Position numbers and translations under genes: made by a program
Notes under the pieces: generated by a model
What the model was told of the DNA's origin: nothing
What the model saw: the letters and a program-made list of their open reading frames with translations, nothing else
Databases searched by the model: none
Part shown: positions 50,793 to 59,303 of the stretch, in pieces
How positions within the stretch are numbered: the stretch's first letter is position 1
Layout: each line of letters opens with the position of its first letter
Source: Mycobacterium sp. MS1601
GTDB lineage: Bacteria > Actinomycetota > Actinomycetes > Mycobacteriales > Mycobacteriaceae
Assembly (NCBI RefSeq): GCF_001984215.1
Contig: NZ_CP019421.1
Span: forward strand, 124,001-188,000
Direction: 5' to 3'
Length of the DNA: 64,000 nt

Positions 50793-51914
50793 TTACAGGG
50801 CATAGGTCTCTTGTCCTGACGGGTAGCCGCCGCCGCTGGTGGCGATGTGGACGTGGTCCATGTGGTTCTGGGTGTAGTCATTCTTGTCCTGCATGCCGCG
50901 TGGGGGGCTGTTCTGCAGGTACATGGTTTGTCGCCAGATTGCGTGGTCGAGACCGTATTTGGAGGCGTGCTGCATCGCGAAGGCGAGCACGCGGTCCCCC
51001 AGCGCCTTACCCTCGGCGGTGTTGGAGTTCGGGATCATCACGTCGATCGCCAGACCGTTGGGGTGCCACTTCAGCGAGTCGGCGCGCACTCCCCCGATGT
51101 CTCCGATTTCCGGGAAGGCCGCACTGATGGCGCGAGAGATCAGGATTGTGTTGCGCTGCAAACCTTTTTCTGGCCCAACCCCCGGTGGCAGGGCACCCTC
51201 GGGTGTGGCGCGAGCGGCCAGGAGGGTTCCGGGTTCGCCCTTTCCGCCCTTGCCGCCGGAGAGTCCCGACATCATGCTTGCCGGGGCGGAGGCTAGCCCG
51301 GACAGCGCGCTGAGCGGGCTGCCGCCACTGCCGCCGCCGGAGCCGCCGCCTGACCCGCCACCCATTCCACCACCGGAGCCACCGCCCATGCCGCCGCCGC
51401 CCATGCCGGACGCTGCGGCTTTGGCCTGCTGGTAGTACTTCTGGGCGAGCTGGTCGACGAGCACGCGGCGCATGTCGGCCGGCGGCATCTGCGCGCGGAC
51501 GGCGCCGCTGCCGCCGGCGAGGGCGTCGGCTTTGTTCTGCAACGAGGCCATGGCACCCATCGGGGTGTTCTCGACTGGGGCCAGGGCATCGTCACGGTTG
51601 ACGTACTGGTTGGTGGTGTTGTCGATGTCTTCGCGTCCGGCGGTGACGTTGGTGGCTGACTCGTCGACGACGGGGACTAGGGAGGGATCGATTTCTGCCA
51701 ACGCGGCGCTGATCTCGGATTGACTTTTGCGGGAGGTCACCATCTTCTCGATGAAGTCGCCGAGTCCGTTGGGTAGGGTCTGCAGTCGCTTTTCGATGTC
51801 GGCGGGGATGGTCGAGGGCAGCGGCGCAGTCACGGGTGTGCCCTCTCCGAGGAGGCCTCGGAGTTGGTTGAGGATCGTCGTGATCTCGTCACGCGTTGCG
51901 CCGCCTGTCGTCAT
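50793..51914 (-). CDS. Peptidoglycan-hydrolase-like protein with Gly-rich linker
   Basis: 373 residues. Helical N-terminus (DEITTILNQLRGLLGEGTP, KSQSEISAALAEIDPSL), a Gly/Ser run with repeated GGGMGGGS, then a C-terminal domain with HPNGLAIDVMIPN, GLDHAIWRQTMYL and QNHMDHVHIATSGGGYP. The conserved His/Asp pattern is that of the D,D-peptidase-like domain (ARB_07466-like) in actinobacterial cell-wall hydrolases. Likely opens peptidoglycan for the transfer channel. Confidence 0.75.
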   Translation of the reverse strand: MTTGGATRDEITTILNQLRGLLGEGTPVTAPLPSTIPADIEKRLQTLPNGLGDFIEKMVTSRKSQSEISAALAEIDPSLVPVVDESATNVTAGREDIDNTTNQYVNRDDALAPVENTPMGAMASLQNKADALAGGSGAVRAQMPPADMRRVLVDQLAQKYYQQAKAAASGMGGGGMGGGSGGGMGGGSGGGSGGGSGGSPLSALSGLASAPASMMSGLSGGKGGKGEPGTLLAARATPEGALPPGVGPEKGLQRNTILISRAISAAFPEIGDIGGVRADSLKWHPNGLAIDVMIPNSNTAEGKALGDRVLAFAMQHASKYGLDHAIWRQTMYLQNSPPRGMQDKNDYTQNHMDHVHIATSGGGYPSGQETYAL

Positions 51915-52250
51915 CTACAGCGAGGGCTCCTGTGCGGAACCGCCTTCGGCGCCGCTGCCTTCGCCGTTGGTCGTGGAGTCGTTGTCCGGGGTGCGTGGTT
52001 CCAGGGCGGCGTTGCGGGGCTGGCGACGCGGGATCGCGGTCCTGGGGACGCCGAGTTTGGTCAGCTCTGCAGGCTTCCAGCCGGCCTCGATGCACTCCAG
52101 GACCGCTTTTTCGATGCTGGCTTCACAGTCTTGGAGTTCGGCCTCCTTCTCGGCCTTGGCGTCGAGCAGCTCGCCGAGGCGTTGGACCGGTCCCAGGCGC
52201 GTCGACAAGAACTCGTTGGCGCGCTTGGTGAAGTCATTCTTCTTGGCCAC
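51915..52250 (-). CDS. Small coiled-coil protein of transfer cluster
   Basis: 111 residues from a GTG behind AAGGAGCC. Basic start (AKKNDFTKRANEFLSTRL), a coiled coil (ELLDAKAEKEAELQDCEASI), then a disordered acidic tail. No family recognised; the gene sits between the coupling ATPase and the peptidoglycan hydrolase. Confidence 0.55.
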   Translation of the reverse strand: MAKKNDFTKRANEFLSTRLGPVQRLGELLDAKAEKEAELQDCEASIEKAVLECIEAGWKPAELTKLGVPRTAIPRRQPRNAALEPRTPDNDSTTNGEGSGAEGGSAQEPSL

Positions 52251-52360
52251 CGGTGGAGGCTCCTTCCGTGATGTTTCCATTATTGGCGATACTTGGTCGT
52301 TATTCCCACGTCAACGCGGGTTTTCTTGAGGGTTGGATTTGCCGAGGTCGGCCGGGGTCG

Positions 52361-54712
52361 TCATAGGGCCGCCAGATGGGTTTCGGCCAGGTCGCGGACC
52401 TCGACGAGTGCGTCGCTGGATACCTCGGTCTCTTCTCGCTCACCGTTGTAGAGGTCGCGCAGGATGAGCACCGTGGTGTCTGGGGTCTCCCCGGGGCCAG
52501 GTTCTTCGTCCAGGATCGCCCAGTCGCCGGTCTCGGGGTGGCACAGGTAGTCGCCGACGTCGAGGTCGACGACTTCGACGCGGCGGATCTCGCCGTCAGG
52601 CTGGTCGTAGGCCGAGACGAGTTCCTGGGCCGATGCGGGGGTGACGGGGCGGGGACCGCCGGGAGCGGTACCGAAGATGGACTCGACGCCGCGGTCATGG
52701 AAGTCCAGCCACCCAGGTGGTGCGTAGTCGGCTGCGTGCGGATCGAACTGCGGGTAGTCGGCGGCCTTGAGCAGCGGCAGGCTCAGGTACTCGCCGAAGT
52801 CCTCGACGCCGTCGTTGGGATCCCAATCGGGCGGCATGACGATGCCCCGCTCGTAGAGCGAGGATGGCGGGCGCAGCTCGTCGAGGATCTGGCGCTCGTC
52901 GTCGTCGGCAGGATCTGAGGGGTCGGGGACGTAGAACGCTTGGACTTCGGTGGGCCATCCCGCGCTGTTGAGCGAGGTGCCGCGGCCGCGCACGCCGATG
53001 GGGACGGTGCGGCCGGCGTTGGCGTCGTTGTGGATCATCATCGCCGCCTGAGTGGAGAGCTTGCCCAGCGACAGGCGCTGGGTGAAGTTGTCCTTGGCTT
53101 CGCCCTTGAGGAAGTCGGCGTCGGCGCGCTGCAGGGCGGCCACACAGTGGAAGCGGCTGGTGCGGCCGAGGCGCAGCAGTGAGGAGAACTGCCGCAGTGT
53201 GGGGCAGTCTCGGGCGCCCTTCTTCTCCTTGTGGTTGGCGTAGAAGTTCTTGATCGCTTCCTGGAATTCGGTGTACTCGTCGAAGATGATCATGAACGGC
53301 TCTTTGCTGGCCAGTGCGCGGCGGTCGCGTTTGTACAGGTTGTAGCGGGCCTGCATCTCCTTGTAGATGGTGTTCACCAACGCGATTGCTTCATGCGGTT
53401 CGGTGAGCACTGCCACGACGTTCGGGTAGTTGCGGTAGCTGGTGAACTCGCCGCCCTTGAAGTCGATGATGAAGATGCGAACCCCGAGCCGGGCGGCCTG
53501 GACGATGGCGTTGTGGATCGTGGCGGTCTTACCTGTGCCGGTGGGTCCCATGAGCAGCATGTGTGGGTTGACCTTGAGGTTCCACTCGATGACGTTGCCT
53601 TCCTCGTCGACTGCAAGCGGGATGGCGGCGTGATCGTATGTGGCGCAGGCTTCTTCGACGGTGGTGACAGCGGGCAGAACGGGCGGGTAGACCTTGGTGG
53701 GCAGTTCGGGGCGGATCTCGAAGACGGCGGTGCCTGCCAAGTGGTCGCAGCGGGTGGCGCGCCAGCGGCCGGGCAGCAGATCGCTGATCTTGCGGGCGAT
53801 GGAGCGGATCCGGTCCGTGCCAGAGAGTTTGGCGCCGATCTGGTGGTGCACGGTGAATCGCACGATGTCGCCGCTCTCGCTGTACTGCAGGTCGGTGACC
53901 GTGGCGCCGGAGGCGAACAGCTCGGTGCTGGAGATCTGTTCTCGCAGTCCACGAACCGTGGGTGATTCGGTGTTGACGCTGGCCAAGCTGGCGGTGATGA
54001 GCTGGTCTGTCGTGGCGTAGGACAGGGTGTAGTGCGATCCGACGGCGTCGTCGAGTCTGCGGCTCAGCTCAGGCTTGAGTTCTTCTCGCCGGCCGCGGTA
54101 GGCCAGCAGCAGCGTCTTGGGCTTCTCAGGTTGGCCCTCGACTTCCTCGTCCCACTCGGTGATGGAGACGACGCGGCGGCGTGGCAGCTCGTCGTATCCG
54201 AGGTATGGGTAGAGCGCCCATTCGATTTCGTTGAGGTAGCGGGCCCGTTCGCGGCGTTCGCGCAGCTTTTCGGTGAGCAGGTCGGCCAGAGCGTAGGCGG
54301 CGATGATCCCGGCGGCCGCGGCGATGAGGTCCGGTATGAACGGGATCAGCACCAGGATCAGCAGTCCCCCGGTGAGGGCTGTGGCGGCCAGAACTGGGGC
54401 CGCTACAGGTGGGACGGGGCGGCGGTCGTCGGGGTCGTGCTGGACCGGTGCTGCCATCCGCACACCTACAAGCACCGCGGCGGCGATGCCGATCGCGATC
54501 GCCAGGAGGGCGGTGATGGTCAGCGCGGTGGGGCCGGCGCCGCCGGGGGCTCCGGGGATGCCGAACACCGGGCGGGTGGAGAAGTAGCCGTGGCGCAGCG
54601 CCCAGGAGGTGGCGGTGGCCGCGCCGCTGAACCAGAGTGCGCCCAGGACCACGGGTACGACGATGATGGCGACCAGGCCGGGATTCTGTTGCTGTGTCTC
54701 GGTTTTGGCCAC
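52361..54712 (-). CDS. FtsK/TcpA-type conjugative coupling ATPase
   Basis: 783 residues. Four membrane helices lie in the first 160 residues (VAIIVVPVVLGALWFSGAAT; ALLAIAIGIAAAVLVGV; APVLAATALTGGLLILVLIP; AAAGIIAAYALADLL). The FtsK domain has Walker A LLMGPTGTGKTATIHNAI, the following strand IFIIDFKGGEFTSYR and Walker B FMIIFDEYTEFQEA, then FSSLLRLGRTSRFHCVAAL. A C-terminal acidic part of 200 residues is extra. In Gram-positive T4SS such ATPases bring the DNA or relaxosome to the channel. Starts with a GTG one base after the neighbouring stop. Confidence 0.88.
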   Translation of the reverse strand: MAKTETQQQNPGLVAIIVVPVVLGALWFSGAATATSWALRHGYFSTRPVFGIPGAPGGAGPTALTITALLAIAIGIAAAVLVGVRMAAPVQHDPDDRRPVPPVAAPVLAATALTGGLLILVLIPFIPDLIAAAAGIIAAYALADLLTEKLRERRERARYLNEIEWALYPYLGYDELPRRRVVSITEWDEEVEGQPEKPKTLLLAYRGRREELKPELSRRLDDAVGSHYTLSYATTDQLITASLASVNTESPTVRGLREQISSTELFASGATVTDLQYSESGDIVRFTVHHQIGAKLSGTDRIRSIARKISDLLPGRWRATRCDHLAGTAVFEIRPELPTKVYPPVLPAVTTVEEACATYDHAAIPLAVDEEGNVIEWNLKVNPHMLLMGPTGTGKTATIHNAIVQAARLGVRIFIIDFKGGEFTSYRNYPNVVAVLTEPHEAIALVNTIYKEMQARYNLYKRDRRALASKEPFMIIFDEYTEFQEAIKNFYANHKEKKGARDCPTLRQFSSLLRLGRTSRFHCVAALQRADADFLKGEAKDNFTQRLSLGKLSTQAAMMIHNDANAGRTVPIGVRGRGTSLNSAGWPTEVQAFYVPDPSDPADDDERQILDELRPPSSLYERGIVMPPDWDPNDGVEDFGEYLSLPLLKAADYPQFDPHAADYAPPGWLDFHDRGVESIFGTAPGGPRPVTPASAQELVSAYDQPDGEIRRVEVVDLDVGDYLCHPETGDWAILDEEPGPGETPDTTVLILRDLYNGEREETEVSSDALVEVRDLAETHLAAL

Positions 54713-54713
54713 G

Positions 54714-56102
54714 TCAGTATCCCTTCGGTGAGGCGTAGGGGTTGGCCTGTTGCACCTTCTGCATCAGGTCTGACCCGTCTGCGGAAACCGAGTATCGCGA
54801 CATCATGTAGTGGATCGCCGCGGCGGCGTTGGACACCGGGTCCAAAATGTCACGTGACGTTCCGGGTCGCCAATGGCTCTCGAAGGTGGGCCGGATGGTC
54901 TGCATCCATCCCATCGACGGGGTGCCTTTCGCGGCGTTGGAGTCCCAGCCGTTCACGGCGCGAGGATTGTTGCCCGATTCACGCTCCCCCATGGTCATGA
55001 GCCCCGGTAGCCAGTTCGCGACGGCGCGAGGGTCGGTGATTCCGTTGGCGGCCAACGCTTTTATGGCCCACGCTTTCGGTCCTCCGGCTGCCAGAAGGTT
55101 CTGTTGCTCTTCGCTGTCGGGGCCGGCTGCGTTGAGGTCTTTGATGTAATCGGCCGACATCGTCTTGACGGTGTCGGCGTTGAGCGCGTCCTTGCCGACG
55201 GCGTCGGTCAGCACCGCACCTGCTTGCTGAAGTCCTTGAGCGATGGTGGTCAGGACGCCGAGCTGGCCCATGGGCGTGCTGGCGATCGGGCCCATGGACT
55301 GCAGGGCTGTCTTGACCTGGTTGATGATCTGCTCGATCTTGTCGCGGCCCAGTGTGGAGTTGGCCGCCGAATCCTCCAGTGAGGTACGGAGTTTGCGTTC
55401 CAGGTTGTCCATGGCGCGGGCCTGGTTGGCCTGCTTGTCGACGTCGGATTGATAGGCGTCCCCTGCGGATCCGGCGATGCCGGTGCTGGCGTCGGTGGAG
55501 CCGAGGCGATCGAGCACCCCTTGCGGGAATCCGCTGGAGGACGGCATGGCCGGGTTGCCTTGACCGAACTGGTTGAGGATCTGGCCGAAGGGGGCGAGTA
55601 GGCCGGATCCGATCCCCATGAGCGCGGACGGAATGCCGGCCAGCGGTTCGGCCAGCCCGGAGAGCATGCCCATCGCGTCTTCGGGGCTGATGGGGGACTT
55701 GGCGGCGGCGTCGTCGGTGGGCGCTTCGGGGGAAGCAGCAGCGTCCTCGCCGCCGTGGTCATGGTCGTGACCGGCCTCGCCGGCGGCGGGGTCTGTGGCC
55801 GTGGCGGGACCTCCGGCTGCCGCGGGTGCTGCAGCTGCCGGGGTGGTTGTCCCCGCGGGTGCGGCAGCCGGGGTCGTTGTTCCGGCAGGAGCTGCTGGGG
55901 TGGCCGGTTGGGCGGGAGCCGGCGTCGGGGTTGGCGCTGACTGTTGCTGCGGTGGTGGGGCGGCGGGGTTGCCGGGCAGGCGCGGGGTGATCGGCAGGAT
56001 CGGCGGCCGGCGCTGATTGTCGCGGTTGCCGGTGTCGGGGGACGTGCCGATTCCCGGTGGCAGCGGCGGGGCCGCGGTGTCGGCGAGCTGGTCCTCGGTC
56101 AC
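54714..56102 (-). CDS. Lytic transglycosylase-like protein
   Basis: 462 residues. Pro/Ala-rich N-terminal 150, then helices with DNLERKLRTSLEDSAANSTL and GRDKIEQIINQVKTALQSMG like ESX helical domains. The C-terminal 110 residues are a lysozyme-like domain: the catalytic Glu in MTMGERESGNNPRAVN, followed by GTPSMGWMQTIRPTFESHWR and DPVSNAAAAIHYMMSRY. VirB1-like role in local peptidoglycan opening. GTG start overlaps the previous stop. Confidence 0.8.
   Translation of the reverse strand: MTEDQLADTAAPPLPPGIGTSPDTGNRDNQRRPPILPITPRLPGNPAAPPPQQQSAPTPTPAPAQPATPAAPAGTTTPAAAPAGTTTPAAAAPAAAGGPATATDPAAGEAGHDHDHGGEDAAASPEAPTDDAAAKSPISPEDAMGMLSGLAEPLAGIPSALMGIGSGLLAPFGQILNQFGQGNPAMPSSSGFPQGVLDRLGSTDASTGIAGSAGDAYQSDVDKQANQARAMDNLERKLRTSLEDSAANSTLGRDKIEQIINQVKTALQSMGPIASTPMGQLGVLTTIAQGLQQAGAVLTDAVGKDALNADTVKTMSADYIKDLNAAGPDSEEQQNLLAAGGPKAWAIKALAANGITDPRAVANWLPGLMTMGERESGNNPRAVNGWDSNAAKGTPSMGWMQTIRPTFESHWRPGTSRDILDPVSNAAAAIHYMMSRYSVSADGSDLMQKVQQANPYASPKGY
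56038..56062 (+). repeat. Dispersed short repeat, copy 18 (coding)
   Basis: GGGGACGTGCCGATTCCCGG then TGG; encodes PPGIGTSP on the minus strand. Confidence 0.55.
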
Positions 56103-57091
56103 GGTGTGGGCACCTCCTGGCCGGCCCTCGTGTGTGGCCTTTTGACGATGACGTTGCCTGTGGGCAGGACACCGACGGCGATCGGTTCGTTGAGCGTGGT
56201 GGCGTCGATGCCGAGGGTGGCGGTGATGGCGATCATGACGGCGGTGGGCCCCTGGGTGGGGGTGAAGTTGAAGAAGACGAGATCGCCGGGGCTGATCGCG
56301 GAGGGGTCCACGCGATCGCCCTCGTCGATCTGGTCTGCGACGTCCGTCGGCAAGGTGACCTCTCCCCCTGTGGCCTGGTAGTAGGCGTATCTGACCAAGT
56401 TAGCTGCGGAAAACGCGTTATTCGTGGGCCCGGCGGTACTTCCGTCGGCCTCGGTGGTCAGCAGACCGACCTGGTTGTTGGCCAGGACGGCGGCTTGCTG
56501 GCCTATCTCGGTTCCGGGCGTGGTCAGGGGTGGTCCGACGACGTCTCCGGCGCGCACGGCGTCGGCGCATGCGGCGGTCTTGGCGTCGGCGGTGGCCGGC
56601 GCGGTCAGCGTGGCGTACGGATTTGCCGGGGACGTGCCATTTGCGCTGGTCGTGGCCGTCGTTGTGGTGGTGGTCGCTGTTGTCGTCGATGGCGGCGGTG
56701 TGGTCGGGGGTGTGGTGGTCGCCGGCTGCAGCTCCGTTGTCTCCCAGGTCGTGGCCGGCGCCTGGTCGTAGGGAACAGAGGTGGCAATTCGGGGCACCAC
56801 GGCCAGTGCTGCGGTGTTGCCCACGGAGTAGCCCAAACGCGATTCGCACTGGTAGCTGAAGTCGCCCCGCTGGTCAGACATTCGGCTCAGCGCCGTGATT
56901 GCCGTGATGACCAGGATGAGGACCAGCAGTGCCGCGGCCGCGGCGACCGAGAGGATGACGGGCCATCCGACGGCGCCGACGACGGCGGTTCCGGCAGAGA
57001 CCGCGGCCTTGCGGATGACTTGTACCGCCGCGGCGTTCGTCAGGCTGCGCAGGGCGGATCGACGAGGCGGGTCGGGGGTGGGTTCACTCAT
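56099..57091 (-). CDS. NlpC/P60-like protein lacking catalytic residues
   Basis: 330 residues. One membrane helix near 40-65 (WPVILSVAAAAALLVLILVI), a Thr-rich linker with SANGTSPANPYA from a dispersed repeat, and a C-terminal NlpC/P60 fold. The usual D-C-S-G-L-V-x-Y reads SAANLVRYAYYQATG, so the nucleophile Cys is Ala, and the His strand reads PTAVMIAI. The structural motif SPGDLVFFNF remains. It is a pseudoenzyme, perhaps a structural or binding part of the channel. Confidence 0.75.
   Translation of the reverse strand: MSEPTPDPPRRSALRSLTNAAAVQVIRKAAVSAGTAVVGAVGWPVILSVAAAAALLVLILVITAITALSRMSDQRGDFSYQCESRLGYSVGNTAALAVVPRIATSVPYDQAPATTWETTELQPATTTPPTTPPPSTTTATTTTTTATTSANGTSPANPYATLTAPATADAKTAACADAVRAGDVVGPPLTTPGTEIGQQAAVLANNQVGLLTTEADGSTAGPTNNAFSAANLVRYAYYQATGGEVTLPTDVADQIDEGDRVDPSAISPGDLVFFNFTPTQGPTAVMIAITATLGIDATTLNEPIAVGVLPTGNVIVKRPHTRAGQEVPTP
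56628..56655 (+). repeat. Dispersed short repeat, copy 19 (coding)
   Basis: GGGGACGTGCCATTTGCGCT then GGTCGTGG; encodes TSANGTSPA. Confidence 0.8.
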
Positions 57092-59303
57092 GGTTTGCCC
57101 TGCTCATCGTGCCGATCGGATGCCGGTGGCAGCGGGCGCCCGGGTCCGGTCTTGGGGGGTGCCGCTGGTGGCGGCGGGGGCGGTGTGTGGCCGGGTTGAT
57201 GCTCGAAGGGCGACGGGGGCGCGGCGTTGCCGCCGGCGGGCCCGGGGTTGGCCGGGTTCGGGGCGGGGACGTGTCATCGGTGCTGGTAGCAGGCTCATTT
57301 GAGTGTGGAAGTGGTGCCGCTGAACCGGTTCTGGGTGCTGGAGGAGGCGCATTGAGCGGGTCGGCGACACCGGAGTGTGTCCCAGCCGGGGGTGCGTTGT
57401 GGCCCGGTGATGCCGACGTTGGCCCTTTGGGCTGCAGGTCGGCGTTGGTCAGCGGGGGTCGAGCTGGTGCGGGTGCGTCGTGGGAGGGCGCGGCGCTGAA
57501 CGTCGATGTCGGTGGCGCGGAGCCGTTGCGCTGAACCGGAGCAGAGGGAGCGGACGAGCCGGACGCGGCTGGGTCGGCCGGCGGCACAACGGTGCTGGTC
57601 ATCGTGGGTGGCGCGCTCGGGTCCCCGGTGGCCGGGGATTGCCCCATCGTGGCGGCCTTTTCCTCCTTCGCGCGCTGTTTGGCCTCTTCCCTTTCCGCTC
57701 TTTGCCTCTCGCGTTCCAGGCGGTCTTGCTCGCGTTCATAGAGGTCGGCGCCGCGATCGAGGTGTCGCACCATGGAGGTGCGTCCGCCTCGCATGAACGG
57801 GGCGACAGCGTGCAGGGCGTGGGTTGCCGACGGTGATCGTGCGGCCAGGGCGCCGCCGGCGGCTGTGGCGCCCAGGCCCAGGGCGACCACGGTGGTGTCC
57901 CGCAGGAAGCCGCCGGCTTTGTCTTGCCAGATGTTGGCGGTCTGCGACGGTGGTGGTGGGGCGGCGCCGGCGCTGTTGAGGACGCCGACGGCGACGTTCG
58001 CGCTGGAATCCTTGAGCTTCTTGGAGAGCTTGAAGACGCCCTGGATGGCGATCACCATCAGCACCAGAACGGAGAACATCGCGACGACTCCGTTGCGCTG
58101 CTGGCGGAAGACCACCGTCACGATCTCGCCGACGAAGATGGTCATGGTGATGTAGCCGAACATGGCGACGCCGGAGAACAGGACGGCGACGAAGGTGTTG
58201 ACCAGTGATGCTTGGGGTCCTCCGGGGATGACGCCGACGGCGAACCCCCAGAGCAGTTTGAAGGCGTTGGCTACGGCGCGGAAGAACTCGGCGACGATGT
58301 GGAAGCCCAGGACGATGCAGAACAGGGCGAAGATTCCGATGAACATCACCATGAGGAATCCGGTCCCCAGCTGCCCGGGGGTGGGGTTGTCGGCGGCGGC
58401 CTTCATCGTCGCGGAATCGGGGGCGCCGCAGGAGGCGATGCCGTCCTTGATGTTGTCGGGTTCACCGGAGTTGACCCCTTCGCTCCAGGCGGCCGCGCAG
58501 CTGGGTGTGTTGTCGGGTTGGCCGGCGAAGTTCCAGGTCTGCAGGGGGCGGCGTACGAACGAGGTTGCCAGCGTGCCCTCCAAGCGGTCGAGGGTGTCGG
58601 CGGTTTGGGTCTTGCCGGCCACCGAGTTGGAGCCGATCCCCACGGCGGCGTCGCGGCCCATTGCCAGCGGCCCGTCGTTGGAGATCACCCAGGTGATGGG
58701 TGAGGAGACGAGTGCTCCCCCGATCAGTGCAATCACGACGGCTGCGGCAGCCTGGGATGCGGCTCGCGGCATGTTGCCGCGCAGGATGTTGACGGCGATG
58801 AAGGTGGCGGCGATGACGGCGGCGATCGCGGCGACGCCCGGCAGGATTTGGCCGGCGTAGTCCTGGGCGACTACCGCCACCGGTTGGACGAGGTCGGGTA
58901 GGAACCCGAAGCTGAGGATGTACATCAAGAAGAAGATGGCCACTCCGCCGATGGCGACGAAGAGTCCTGCTTCGGCTTCGAACAGGGTGGCCAGGACAGC
59001 CTGTGAGCCTCCGTCGAGGATGGATCCGTAGTCGGTGGAGATGGCGTAGAGCGACAGCGGGACGCCGTAGGAGTCGGTGACGCCGAGCACGTAGAGCAGG
59101 GGGCTTTGCGGGCCGATCGCGGCGTGGGCTTCGGCGGGGAAGATGAGCGCCACCAGGCACAGGCACAGCTGCAGGTAGACCGGCAGCACGGTGTAGCGGC
59201 GCAGTGTCGTGGCGTTGGACAGCGCCCAGCCACGCGCGAACAGCTGACCGAAGGCCGGCATCGCGGGGTCCCAGCCGGGCCGGAAGAAGGCGGCGGTGAG
59301 CAC
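57084..59303 (-). CDS. VirB6/TrbL-like T4SS membrane protein
   Basis: 739 residues from a GTG at 59303 that overlaps the VirB4 stop; GGTGAGGAAC lies upstream. At least six membrane segments, for example YLQLCLCLVALIFPAEAHA, GGVAIFFLMYILSFGFL, IAAVIAATFIAVNILRG and FLMVMFIGIFALFCIVLGFH. A loop between them holds Cys pairs (TPSCAAAWSEG, ASCGAPD). The C-terminal 200 residues are a cytoplasmic charged coil and Pro-rich tail containing a dispersed repeat (DDTSPPR). Forms part of the inner-membrane channel. Confidence 0.8.
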   Translation of the reverse strand: MLTAAFFRPGWDPAMPAFGQLFARGWALSNATTLRRYTVLPVYLQLCLCLVALIFPAEAHAAIGPQSPLLYVLGVTDSYGVPLSLYAISTDYGSILDGGSQAVLATLFEAEAGLFVAIGGVAIFFLMYILSFGFLPDLVQPVAVVAQDYAGQILPGVAAIAAVIAATFIAVNILRGNMPRAASQAAAAVVIALIGGALVSSPITWVISNDGPLAMGRDAAVGIGSNSVAGKTQTADTLDRLEGTLATSFVRRPLQTWNFAGQPDNTPSCAAAWSEGVNSGEPDNIKDGIASCGAPDSATMKAAADNPTPGQLGTGFLMVMFIGIFALFCIVLGFHIVAEFFRAVANAFKLLWGFAVGVIPGGPQASLVNTFVAVLFSGVAMFGYITMTIFVGEIVTVVFRQQRNGVVAMFSVLVLMVIAIQGVFKLSKKLKDSSANVAVGVLNSAGAAPPPPSQTANIWQDKAGGFLRDTTVVALGLGATAAGGALAARSPSATHALHAVAPFMRGGRTSMVRHLDRGADLYEREQDRLERERQRAEREEAKQRAKEEKAATMGQSPATGDPSAPPTMTSTVVPPADPAASGSSAPSAPVQRNGSAPPTSTFSAAPSHDAPAPARPPLTNADLQPKGPTSASPGHNAPPAGTHSGVADPLNAPPPAPRTGSAAPLPHSNEPATSTDDTSPPRTRPTPGPPAATPRPRRPSSINPATHRPRRHQRHPPRPDPGARCHRHPIGTMSRANHE
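57265..57293 (+). repeat. Dispersed short repeat, copy 20 (coding)
   Basis: GGGGACGTGTCATCGGTGCT then GGTAGCAGG; encodes TSTDDTSP in the tail of the VirB6-like protein. Confidence 0.8.
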
